A DNA stretch of 64,000 bases from JBQTII01 sp052388275 (lineage in GTDB: Bacteria; Actinomycetota; Actinomycetes; Sporichthyales; Sporichthyaceae). The notes beneath the pieces were generated by a model. That model was given only the letters and a program-made list of their open reading frames with translations, was not told the origin of the DNA and made no database searches. Below are positions 48,181-56,157 of the stretch, piece after piece. Position numbers and translations under genes: made by a program. Numbering within the stretch: position 1 is the stretch's first letter; every line of letters starts with the position of its first letter. The DNA is taken from assembly GCA_052388275.1 (NCBI GenBank), contig JBQTII010000036.1, positions 6,718 through 70,717 of the forward strand, read 5' to 3'.

Positions 48181-49185
48181 GTGATGTTGCACATGCCGGT
48201 GCTGCCCGGTGTGAATGAGATTAATCCCCTACCGGGGGCGGCCATGATCATTGCGGCGACCGTTGAGCGCGGGGCGATGCTGGGCATGGCGTTCGACTCG
48301 GTCGATCTGGTGACGCTGGAGGATCTGACCGCGGTATTGACGCTGCGTGGGTCCGAGACGGCGTGCGTGGTGATCACCGCAGTGTCCACGCGTGGGGGCC
48401 GCCTGGCGGGAGCGCTGGCGCAGGTACGCACCCACTGCCCACCAGGGGTCGCGGTCTACATCGACGTGTCCGGGCCGGGGGGCCCGGACCTGCTGCGGGA
48501 CGGGGGAGCGGCGTTGCGCGGGTTCCGAACCCGGGGTTGGGCGGTGCTGTGGGACATCGCCTGCCTCGCGCTCACGGCCGCGCCGTCGCCCGACGAGGTA
48601 CCCGACCTGGCCTTCCTCGCCGAACTCCGCGCCGCCAAGACCGGCCCCGCAACCACCGACCCGCCCGCCTGCGCCCCCTCGAGTTCGGAGTCGGCCACGC
48701 CCGATCGCTCGGCCCCCGCGCCGCCGATTTCCGCGACTGCCCGGCGGCGCAGCGCCGGATCACGGTCCGTCGGCCTGGCCACCCGCCGAACGCTGCGGGT
48801 GGCCGCGGCCGGCGGCGCCGCATGGGTGGCCGTGGCCGTGATCCTCGCGATCGCGACTGATTCCGGGTTCTCCGGCTTCGCCCTCACCGTCCTCATCGGC
48901 GTTCTCGCGGCCGGGGTACTGGATTCCCTGCGCGGGCGGATCGCCCTGGCCCGGCGGCTGGACCAGATCTCGGCAGCGGTGCGGGAGCGCGGCGCACCAG
49001 CCGGGGACGGGACCTCCATGGCCAAGCTGAGCAAACAGCTCGGCCAGGTGAATGTGCGGCTCACCGAGATCGAGCAGGACGTCGCCATCATCGCCGCCTC
49101 CACCGTCGACACCGCGCGTTCCGTGGCGCGACTGCACACCGAGCCCGCCGCGCAGGGGCCGGCGAGCGCCACCCCGCGTCCATGA
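48181..49185 (+). CDS. Hypothetical membrane protein with two transmembrane segments
   Basis: A protein of up to 334 residues that I do not recognise. The N-terminal ~150 residues look globular (SVDLVTLEDLTAVLTLRGSE, then GGRLAGALAQVRTHCPPG). A Pro/Ser/Ala-rich linker follows. Two hydrophobic segments at about 210-228 and 233-248 (VAAAGGAAWVAVAVILAIAT and SGFALTVLIGVLAAGVLDSL) come next, and then a C-terminal helix with heptad-like spacing (LSKQLGQVNVRLTEIEQD) that may form a coiled coil. Start is uncertain among GTG 48181, ATG 48184 and ATG 48193. Its stop overlaps the GalE-like start (ATGA), so it belongs to the polysaccharide operon and may be a membrane scaffold or regulator. Confidence 0.6.
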   Translation: MMLHMPVLPGVNEINPLPGAAMIIAATVERGAMLGMAFDSVDLVTLEDLTAVLTLRGSETACVVITAVSTRGGRLAGALAQVRTHCPPGVAVYIDVSGPGGPDLLRDGGAALRGFRTRGWAVLWDIACLALTAAPSPDEVPDLAFLAELRAAKTGPATTDPPACAPSSSESATPDRSAPAPPISATARRRSAGSRSVGLATRRTLRVAAAGGAAWVAVAVILAIATDSGFSGFALTVLIGVLAAGVLDSLRGRIALARRLDQISAAVRERGAPAGDGTSMAKLSKQLGQVNVRLTEIEQDVAIIAASTVDTARSVARLHTEPAAQGPASATPRP

Positions 49186-50204
49186 CCTGGCTGCTCACGG
49201 GGGGAGCGGGCTACATCGGTGCCCATGTCCTCGCGGCGATGCGGGCCCGGGGTCACCAGGTGGTGGTGCTGGACGATCTCTCGACCGGGCTTCGCGATCG
49301 CGTTCCGGCGGCAGTGCCCTTCGTGCACACCGACCTCGCGGACACGGTGGCGGTGACCGCGGCGATCCGCCGGTTCGGAATCAGTGGCGTGGTTCACCTG
49401 GCGGCGAAGAAGTCGGTGCCCGAATCGGTCGCCGATCCGTTGCGCTACTACCGGGAGAACGTCGGCGGGCTGGGCTCGCTGCTCACCGCGATGGCGGCCG
49501 GTGGCGTGTGCAGAATGCTCTACTCCTCCAGTGCCGCGGTCTACGGCGCTGCCGGCGGCGATCAGGTGGACGAGGCAAGCCCGGCTGCGCCGCAGAACCC
49601 CTACGGATCGACCAAGCTCATCGGCGAGTGGATGGTGGCGCAGGCCGGTGCCGTCACGGGGCTCGCGCACCTGAGCCTGCGGTACTTCAACGTCGCCGGA
49701 AGTGGTGCTCCCGAGTTGGGGGACACCGGTACCGACAACCTGATTCCCCAGGTGTTTCGCGCGGTGTCGCAGGGCCTTCGCCCGCAGGTCTTCGGTGGGG
49801 ATTACCCGACGCGCGACGGATCGTGTGTGCGCGACTTCATCCACGTGCAGGACGTTGCCGACGCCCACCTGGTCGCGGCGGAGGCCCTGCTGGACGCCCG
49901 CGGGCTCGCGCCGGTGTACAACGTCGGGCGCGGTGTCGGCGTCACCGTCAAGGAAGTGCTGGCGAGCATTGCCGACGTGACCGGACATCAGCGAAGTCAC
50001 GAGGTGATCGGACGCCGAGCCGGGGACCCCGCCCAGGTCGTCGCGGCGGTTGAGCTGATTGCGACCGAGCTCGGCTGGCGGGCGCGCCACGATCTCACCG
50101 ACATGGTCTCGAGCGCATGGCAGGGCTGGTGCTGGCGCGGCGGTGCGCACAGTGGCGGTGCGCACAGTGGCGGTGCGCACAGTGGCGGGCGGCCCGGCAG
50201 GTGA
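49182..50204 (+). CDS. galE: UDP-glucose 4-epimerase-like NAD-dependent epimerase
   Basis: A 340-residue extended SDR. LTGGAGYIGAHV at residues 5-16 binds NAD, SSSAAVYG and NPYGSTK (YxxxK) form the active site, and LRYFNVAGSGAPELG plus DFIHVQDVADAH are GalE hallmarks. It interconverts UDP-glucose and UDP-galactose (or the N-acetyl forms) to feed the neighbouring glycosyltransferases. The C terminus has three GGAHS repeats from a 15-bp minisatellite (50141-50185), which are not part of the conserved fold. It overlaps both neighbours (ATGA and GTGA). Confidence 0.85.
   Translation: MTWLLTGGAGYIGAHVLAAMRARGHQVVVLDDLSTGLRDRVPAAVPFVHTDLADTVAVTAAIRRFGISGVVHLAAKKSVPESVADPLRYYRENVGGLGSLLTAMAAGGVCRMLYSSSAAVYGAAGGDQVDEASPAAPQNPYGSTKLIGEWMVAQAGAVTGLAHLSLRYFNVAGSGAPELGDTGTDNLIPQVFRAVSQGLRPQVFGGDYPTRDGSCVRDFIHVQDVADAHLVAAEALLDARGLAPVYNVGRGVGVTVKEVLASIADVTGHQRSHEVIGRRAGDPAQVVAAVELIATELGWRARHDLTDMVSSAWQGWCWRGGAHSGGAHSGGAHSGGRPGR
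50141..50185 (+). repeat. 15-bp minisatellite at the end of the epimerase gene
   Basis: Three perfect copies of CGGTGCGCACAGTGG. In the epimerase frame they encode GGAHS repeats. They end 15 bases before the start of the next glycosyltransferase, so copy number would alter the epimerase tail without shifting frame. Confidence 0.9.
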
Positions 50205-52024
50205 GCGCACCGGCCGAGATCGTGGTTCTGGTCCGCGGCGATCGATCGCGACCCGTCGATGCGGACCTTGCCCCGGGGTCGGCCTTCGTCGTGGACGTTG
50301 TTGAGCTCACGGCGGCCGATGCGAAACGGGAGTGGGAGCGGATCACCGTGCTCGCCGACTCACTCGCCGATCTGCGCCGCGCGCTCCCGCTGTTGGCGCG
50401 GGCGGGCAAGTCCCGCGCGGTCAGCATCGTCGTGCGGTGCACCGACCGCGCCCGGGAGATCGGGGTGCCGGCCGGTGTGGAACCCCAACGGGTGCTCAGC
50501 ACGTCCCTGACACCACACGGGCGCAGCGGTGTCCGGCTCGACGTCGAGGTCGACCACGCCGCGGGGGCACGTGCGGTTGCCGTCGCGAGCTTCGCCCGGG
50601 CCGCGGTGTCGTGGCCGGGGATCGGCGCGGGTCTGCGACTGGGCCTGACGGGTACTCAGGCTCTGCCCTGGGCGGCAGGTCATCCGGCGGCTCGCCTGAT
50701 CGGTCCGCGCACCACGCTGGCCAAGGACATCACCGGCCCGGTGGTGGACCTGCTGATCGGCCGGCCGCTCGCTGCCTCGCCGGGACCGATTCCGTACCTG
50801 GCGCTGACCGAACGCTTCGCGCTGCCACCGGTGGACCCGGCGGTCATCTCGCCCACCGGTTTCCAAGTCCTGGTCTGCGGCGGCGACGGCACACTGCGGA
50901 TCACCGACGATGATCGCGGCGCCGGCCCCCGTTTCACCATTGATGACGAAGGGGGAACCCCGGTGGCTGCGGGCGATCCGCGCGGGGGACTGTCCGAGAA
51001 CGACCTCCTGGCGCTGCGGGGGATGCGCAGCGTGCACGTCGAGGGCGAGCACGAAGCGGGGCTCGGGCAGATCTTGACGCAGCTGGCATGTGCGGGCGTT
51101 CCCACCCGAGCCCGGCGTGTACCGGTCCGGCTCGCCGCGGCCCTCGGGCCGGATCTGACGCAGCGTCTGAGGGCGGGGTGTGGCGACGCCGCAGATCCGC
51201 TGGCACGGGAGTCCTGGTCGGTGTCCACCCGTCGACTCGCGCTCGCGCGGTTTGCCCCGTCGCCGTACTGGGCCGCGGCCGCGGGCAGTGCCGGCCTGCG
51301 GGTCCGGGAACGACCGACCGTGAGCGTGCTGCTGGCGAGTAGGCGAGCCGACTTCCTGTCGTTCGCGTTGGCGCAGATCGCCCGCCAGGACTGGCCGGGG
51401 GTGCAGACCGTCCTGGTCCTGCACGGCGTCGATGCCGCCTCATCTGCGGTGCGCTCGGCGATCGGGGCCTTTCCGCGCCCGCTCACCGTGGTCGAGGCCG
51501 GCGCCGACGTGCTTTTCGGTGCGGCTTTGCAGGCGGGGCTGGATCGTTGCGAGGGCGAACTCGTCACCAAGATGGACGACGACGACTGGTACGGCCCGCA
51601 CCATCTAAGAGATCTCGTACTCGCGCGGGAGTACTCGGGAGCCACCTGCGTCGGCCTCGCCGACCATCGCCTGTACCTGCACGATGCCGATGTCACCGTG
51701 CATTCCGCCCGTCGGGGCACCGAGAGCTACGTTCGCTGGCTGGCCGGCCCCGCCATGCTGCTGGCGAGCGCGGAGCTGCGCGCGCTCGGCGGGTGGCGCG
51801 CGGTGCCACGGGCCGTCGACTGGCACCTCATCGCAGACCTGCGCGCCGCCGGTGGGTCCATGTACGCGATCCACGACCTCGGTTTTCTGTACTACCGCGG
51901 CCACGACCACACCTGGAGCGCGGCGACCGGCGAGCAGCACTGGCTCGAAGGCGACCTCGCGCAATGGCCGGGTTGTCAACCGCCGCCGCAACTCGATCCG
52001 TTACCTCATCCACGGGTGGGGTAA
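50201..52024 (+). CDS. Glycosyltransferase with C-terminal family 2 domain (paralogue A)
   Basis: A 607-residue protein. The N-terminal ~370 residues are unrecognised but shared with the convergent paralogue (for example LRRALPLLARAGKSR and LALARFAPSPYW). Residues ~385-600 are a family 2 GT domain: PTVSVLLASRRADFLSFAL, QIARQDWPGVQ, and the metal-binding KMDDDDWYGPHHL. GTG at 50201 overlaps the epimerase stop (GTGA). The end PLPHPRVG is nearly the same as that of the paralogue (PLPHPWMR), and the two genes overlap tail to tail by 24 bases. Confidence 0.8.
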   Translation: MSAPAEIVVLVRGDRSRPVDADLAPGSAFVVDVVELTAADAKREWERITVLADSLADLRRALPLLARAGKSRAVSIVVRCTDRAREIGVPAGVEPQRVLSTSLTPHGRSGVRLDVEVDHAAGARAVAVASFARAAVSWPGIGAGLRLGLTGTQALPWAAGHPAARLIGPRTTLAKDITGPVVDLLIGRPLAASPGPIPYLALTERFALPPVDPAVISPTGFQVLVCGGDGTLRITDDDRGAGPRFTIDDEGGTPVAAGDPRGGLSENDLLALRGMRSVHVEGEHEAGLGQILTQLACAGVPTRARRVPVRLAAALGPDLTQRLRAGCGDAADPLARESWSVSTRRLALARFAPSPYWAAAAGSAGLRVRERPTVSVLLASRRADFLSFALAQIARQDWPGVQTVLVLHGVDAASSAVRSAIGAFPRPLTVVEAGADVLFGAALQAGLDRCEGELVTKMDDDDWYGPHHLRDLVLAREYSGATCVGLADHRLYLHDADVTVHSARRGTESYVRWLAGPAMLLASAELRALGGWRAVPRAVDWHLIADLRAAGGSMYAIHDLGFLYYRGHDHTWSAATGEQHWLEGDLAQWPGCQPPPQLDPLPHPRVG

Positions 52025-53773
52025 CGGCAGCAGCTGGGGGGGTGGCGTGAACCCGGCTACCCGCGCCGTCTCGGTGTCCAGCCAGCGACCGTCCCCGCCG
52101 GGTGGCTCCCAGGTGTGGTCCCGGCCGCGGTAGTAGGTGAAGCCGAGGTCGTGAATGCCGTAGATGGCCCCGCCCTCGCGCAGGACCGCAGCGATCAGGT
52201 GCGCGTCCTCACCGACCCGCACGGCGGGCCAGGCGCCGAGGGCGCGCAGGTCAGCGGCGGCGATGAGCATGGTGCCGCCGTGCACCCAGTCGGTGTCGGC
52301 CTCGGTGCTCACCCTGGTCCAACGGATCGTCAGATCGGGCTCGGCGAGGTAGAGGTGATACCCGCCGGATCCGATCAGAACCGCTCCGCTGTGCTCGTGG
52401 GCCTGGACCAGGTCGGTGAGGTGGTGGGGCCCGTACCAATCGTCGTCGTCCATCTTGGTGATGAGTTCGCCGCTGCAGCGCGCGAGGCCGGCGTTGAGGG
52501 CGTGGCCGAAGACGACGTCGGCGCCCACCTCGACGACCACGGGGTCGACGGTGGACTCGGCCAGGGCGGCAAGGACCTGGGGGTCTGCGCGGTCAATGCC
52601 GTGCAGCACCACGACGACCTGGCGGCTGGGCCAGTCCTGGCGGGCGATCTGCGCCAGCGCGAACGCCAGCAGGGCGGCCCGGCGGGTGCACAGCAGGATG
52701 CTCACCGTCGGGGCCGCCTGCGCAGGCCACCCCATGCGCCCCGCCTGCGTCCGCCAGTAGGCGGCCGGGGCGAAGCGGGCGAGGGCGAGCCGGCGGATGT
52801 CGATTGAGGCGGACTCTCGTGCGGTGCTCTCCGCCAGCCGCGCGAGGTCCAGGGTGCTCAGTCGCTCGCCGAGATCGGCGCCGAGCGCGCCGATCGCGTC
52901 GGGGGTGAGCTGCGGGGCGCTGACCGGCACGCCCGCGCAGCACAGCTGGGAGAGCAACCGGAGCAGGGCGCCGTCCGGTGCGCCGTCGCCATCGCCGACA
53001 CGGACCGCGCGGAGCCTGCGCGCCGCGTCAAGATGATTCTCCGTCAGACCGATGTGCGGGTCGAACGCGATGACCTCGCCGGTATCGAAGCGGAGCCGGG
53101 GAACGCCGGCGGCGGTGGTGAGTTCGCCGAGCGCCGGTCCAGCCTCGACAAACCCCCGCGGGGAACACACGGCGGTGTCCACCGGGGGGACGAGCGCACT
53201 GGTGGCGATGCGCAGGACGCCCGCCACCGCGCCGCCGGGTTCGGCGCCCACGAGCACGTCAAAGGATGGCGGGTCCGCGCTCGCCTCGTCGTCATCGGCG
53301 GCCAGGTCCCCGCCGCACCAGGACAGCGCGGTCGGGCAGGTCAACCCCACCCGCAGTCCGGCGGTGTGGTGCGCCCGGGTGGTGGCGCCCACCCGCAGGG
53401 CAGAACGCACGAGCGCGAGCACCGCCACGGGCTTCGCAAGGGTGAGCAGCATCGTCAGGGTGCCCGCGCTGGTGCGCCCGCTGCGTGTCTTCGTGACCGG
53501 GTGTCGACCGACTGCGGTCGGCACCCGCAGCAGGGCGGGCCGAGTTGTGGCGGTGATCTCGATACGCACCCGCCTGGAACGGCCGGCCCGGGCGAGCCAG
53601 GGCAAGGCGCGGCGCAACTCGGCCATCGATGCGGCCAGTACGACGACCTCGTCCCAGCGCCGCTCGCCATGCTCCGGGCCGAGCCCGCTCAGCGCGAGGA
53701 TGGTCCAGCTCGCGTCGTAGGCCGCGGCATCCACGTCGCCGACCCGGACCAGCAATTGCGCCTCGGCAGCCAT
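52001..53773 (-). CDS. Glycosyltransferase with C-terminal family 2 domain (paralogue B)
   Basis: A 590-residue paralogue of the 50201 product with the same architecture. N-terminal shared region (LRRALPWLARAGRSRR, LALARFAPAAYW), then a family 2 GT domain with PTVSILLCTRRAALLAFAL, QIARQDWPSRQ and KMDDDDWYGPHHL. The ATG at 53773 lacks a Shine-Dalgarno but has TAGGGT six bases upstream, so it is probably leaderless. It is read toward paralogue A and their 3' ends overlap. The pair likely arose by inverted duplication and may add related sugars to one glycan. Confidence 0.8.
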   Translation of the reverse strand: MAAEAQLLVRVGDVDAAAYDASWTILALSGLGPEHGERRWDEVVVLAASMAELRRALPWLARAGRSRRVRIEITATTRPALLRVPTAVGRHPVTKTRSGRTSAGTLTMLLTLAKPVAVLALVRSALRVGATTRAHHTAGLRVGLTCPTALSWCGGDLAADDDEASADPPSFDVLVGAEPGGAVAGVLRIATSALVPPVDTAVCSPRGFVEAGPALGELTTAAGVPRLRFDTGEVIAFDPHIGLTENHLDAARRLRAVRVGDGDGAPDGALLRLLSQLCCAGVPVSAPQLTPDAIGALGADLGERLSTLDLARLAESTARESASIDIRRLALARFAPAAYWRTQAGRMGWPAQAAPTVSILLCTRRAALLAFALAQIARQDWPSRQVVVVLHGIDRADPQVLAALAESTVDPVVVEVGADVVFGHALNAGLARCSGELITKMDDDDWYGPHHLTDLVQAHEHSGAVLIGSGGYHLYLAEPDLTIRWTRVSTEADTDWVHGGTMLIAAADLRALGAWPAVRVGEDAHLIAAVLREGGAIYGIHDLGFTYYRGRDHTWEPPGGDGRWLDTETARVAGFTPPPQLLPLPHPWMR

Positions 53774-53779
53774 CGACAA

Positions 53780-53785
53780 ACCCTA
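53780..53785 (-). promoter_or_regulatory. -10 box of the leaderless paralogue B gene
   Basis: TAGGGT on the minus strand, six bases before the ATG at 53773. This is the same TAnnnT-N6-start layout as at 39706, 39771 and 45078. Confidence 0.5.
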
Positions 53786-53940
53786 GCGGCCATGGACGAA
53801 CCTGACGTTGGGTCTGAAAGCGGACTGTGAACTCGATGGGAGCCCGCGAACTCTCCGCAAATCCGGGTTCATGGGCGGGTCACCGATTAGGCTCAGTCGG
53901 TCGCCCGAATCCGGTGGGCGCCCAAGGGGGAGGGCCCGCA

Positions 53941-54834
53941 ATGAAGTCCCGAATCGTTGGTTGTGCCACTGCTGTGGCGCTCGCGGTCGGGGGCAGCCTC
54001 TCCCTCGGCGCCGGCCCAGGCGCGAACGCGCAGATCCTCTCGTCGGCCGCTGCCACGGTGGATTCCACCGCTTCGGCGTACTCGCTGGTCTGGCGGGACG
54101 AGTTCAACGGCTCGTCGCTGTCGAAGAAGTGGTCCGTGCTGCCGACCGGTCCCTTCGCGGGGCGCACCTGTGCCCTCGCGTCGAAGAAGGTGTCCACGGT
54201 GAAGAACGGGTTCGCGCTGATCTCTGTCATCGAGGACACCTCGAGGCCCGCCACGGCCCAGTGCCCGCACCATTACCTGAACGCTCAGATCGGCACCCAC
54301 GAGTCCAAGAGTTTTCTCTACGGCAAGTTCTCGGCCCGGCTCAAGACCCAAAAGGCGATCGGCATGCACTCCGCCTTCTGGTCGCTGCCGGGCGGGGAGG
54401 TTCCGCCGGGGGTGTCACCGAACGATCTGCCCGGATCCCAGGGCGTCGAGATCGACGTCACCGAGTACTTCGGCGACACCTTCGGTACCCGCAAGGGAAG
54501 CCTTTACAGCTACATCTACTGGCCGCGTAAGCGCGCCGACGGCACTGTGGAGCAGGTGAAGACCGGCGGGCGGCAGAGCAAGGCACCGGCGATCCTGAAC
54601 AACAAGCTCCCCTCGGACGGCTTTCACGTCTACACCGTCGAATGGACGCCGACGCAGTACATCTTCAGCATCGACGGCCAGGAGACCTCCCGGGTCAGGG
54701 TCGGCGTCTCCAAGCGGCCGCAGTACCTGCTGCTGAGCATGCTCACCTCCGACTACGAGGTCCCCGACATCAATCGGAGCAAGTTGCCGGCGACTATGAA
54801 GGTCGACTGGGTGCGGGTCTACCAGAAGCGGTGA
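53941..54834 (+). CDS. Secreted glycoside hydrolase family 16 enzyme
   Basis: A 297-residue exported glycosidase. A Sec signal peptide ends about residue 30 (PGANA). The GH16 jelly roll contains the catalytic EIDVTE (E170 nucleophile, E175 acid/base) with flanking GMHSAFWSLPG and HVYTVEWTPTQYIFSIDG. Family members cut beta-glucans, galactans or cross-link glycans. In a glycan locus it may trim or rearrange the polymer made by the neighbours. The ATG at 53941 has GGGGGAGGG upstream, and a TAGGCT -10 candidate lies near 53886. A paralogue follows after 49 bases. Confidence 0.88.
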   Translation: MKSRIVGCATAVALAVGGSLSLGAGPGANAQILSSAAATVDSTASAYSLVWRDEFNGSSLSKKWSVLPTGPFAGRTCALASKKVSTVKNGFALISVIEDTSRPATAQCPHHYLNAQIGTHESKSFLYGKFSARLKTQKAIGMHSAFWSLPGGEVPPGVSPNDLPGSQGVEIDVTEYFGDTFGTRKGSLYSYIYWPRKRADGTVEQVKTGGRQSKAPAILNNKLPSDGFHVYTVEWTPTQYIFSIDGQETSRVRVGVSKRPQYLLLSMLTSDYEVPDINRSKLPATMKVDWVRVYQKR

Positions 54835-54883
54835 TCTCCCTCGGTAGGCTCACCGTGAAACCCAAGCTCGGGAGGGGTCTGCG

Positions 54884-56053
54884 GTGCGCGGAAAGGTGAT
54901 CGTGCTCGCGGTGGCCGCGGCGTTGCTGGTCGGCGGCGGGATTTTTCTCACCGGGGGCGAAGACGGCCCGTCGGTCGGCGCCGGGAGCGGTGAGCTCGTG
55001 CTACGGCCCCCGGTGGGGCAGACCAAGGACGGCCGGGCGGCCATGGTCCCCGCCGTGGCCTCCTTCACCCCGGCCCGCATGGGCGCGCAGGTGCGGATTC
55101 AGCGGCAGGTGGGTTCGGGCTGGGAAACCGTCACCCGAGGCCCGCAGGACGCCGAGGGTCGCTTCGCGTTCCTGCTGCCCGCCGACGACACGGCGACCTA
55201 CCGCGCGCGGACCGAGACTGCGGGCAAGGACGTCGTGAGTGCTGCGGTCTCCGGTACGCCCTGGATGCTCACGTGGAGCGACGAGTTCGACGGCGACGCG
55301 CTCCGCGAGCATTGGTCGGTGTTGCCGACCGGTGCCTTCGCGGGCCGGCCGTGCGCGGTCGCGACCGAGGACACCGCGGTGGTCTCCGGTGGCATTGTCA
55401 AGATTCTCGCGACGTACAACCGGGAGATCTCCCCGCTGCGCACGCAAGAGTGCCCGCAGGGCCATTTCCGCAATGCCCAGTTCGGGACCCACGCCTCGCG
55501 ACTGTTCACCTACGGCGTCTTTGCCGCGCGGCTGCGGACCCAGGCGACCGAGGGCATGCATTCGGCGTTCTGGCTCTTCCCGCACGGTGACCCGCCAGCG
55601 GACATTCCCGCCGACGATCTGCCCAGCCACAAGGGGGTGGAGGTCGACATCGTGGAGTACTTCGGCGACGCCTTCGGCAAGGCCGTCGACGAGGGCAAGA
55701 CCTACAGCTATGTGTACTGGCCGCGCCAGGAGGCCGACGGCACCATCACCAACGTCAAGGACGGCGGCGCGCAGGACATCGAGCCCATCATCGGTGCGGG
55801 GAACCTGCCCTCCGACGCCTTCCACGTGTACTCCGTCGAATGGACGCCGACGGAGTACATCTTCCGTACCAACGGGGTCGAGACCGCCCGGATCACCAAC
55901 GGGGTCTCGCGGCGGCCGCTGATGATCCTGCTCAGCATGCTCAGCTCTGGCTGGGAGACGCCGAGGCTGACCGAGAACAGCCTGCCGGCTTCGATGGACG
56001 TGGACTGGGTGCGGGTGTACCAGCGGGAACCGGGGGCGGCGGCCGCGGGCTGA
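54884..56053 (+). CDS. Exported GH16 enzyme with N-terminal beta domain
   Basis: A 389-residue paralogue of the preceding enzyme. An N-terminal signal anchor or signal peptide (residues 1-23) is followed by an Ig-like or fibronectin-like beta domain (about 38-125) that the first copy lacks. The GH16 domain has EVDIVE at 253-258 and GMHSAFWLFPHG. The many shared blocks (VLPTGxFAGRxCA, DWVRVYQ) show tandem duplication. GTG at 54884 has GGAGGGG upstream. A TAGGCTCACC box (54845) resembles the one before the first copy, so each may have its own promoter. Confidence 0.87.
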   Translation: MRGKVIVLAVAAALLVGGGIFLTGGEDGPSVGAGSGELVLRPPVGQTKDGRAAMVPAVASFTPARMGAQVRIQRQVGSGWETVTRGPQDAEGRFAFLLPADDTATYRARTETAGKDVVSAAVSGTPWMLTWSDEFDGDALREHWSVLPTGAFAGRPCAVATEDTAVVSGGIVKILATYNREISPLRTQECPQGHFRNAQFGTHASRLFTYGVFAARLRTQATEGMHSAFWLFPHGDPPADIPADDLPSHKGVEVDIVEYFGDAFGKAVDEGKTYSYVYWPRQEADGTITNVKDGGAQDIEPIIGAGNLPSDAFHVYSVEWTPTEYIFRTNGVETARITNGVSRRPLMILLSMLSSGWETPRLTENSLPASMDVDWVRVYQREPGAAAAG

Positions 56054-56157
56054 GGTGACCTGGGATCAGCAGGTCCCCCGGTACTGGCTACGCTCGGGCC
56101 GGGTCAGCCCGGCCCCTGATGCGCCACCGTGGCGCCGCGACATCGAGAGGTGACTTC

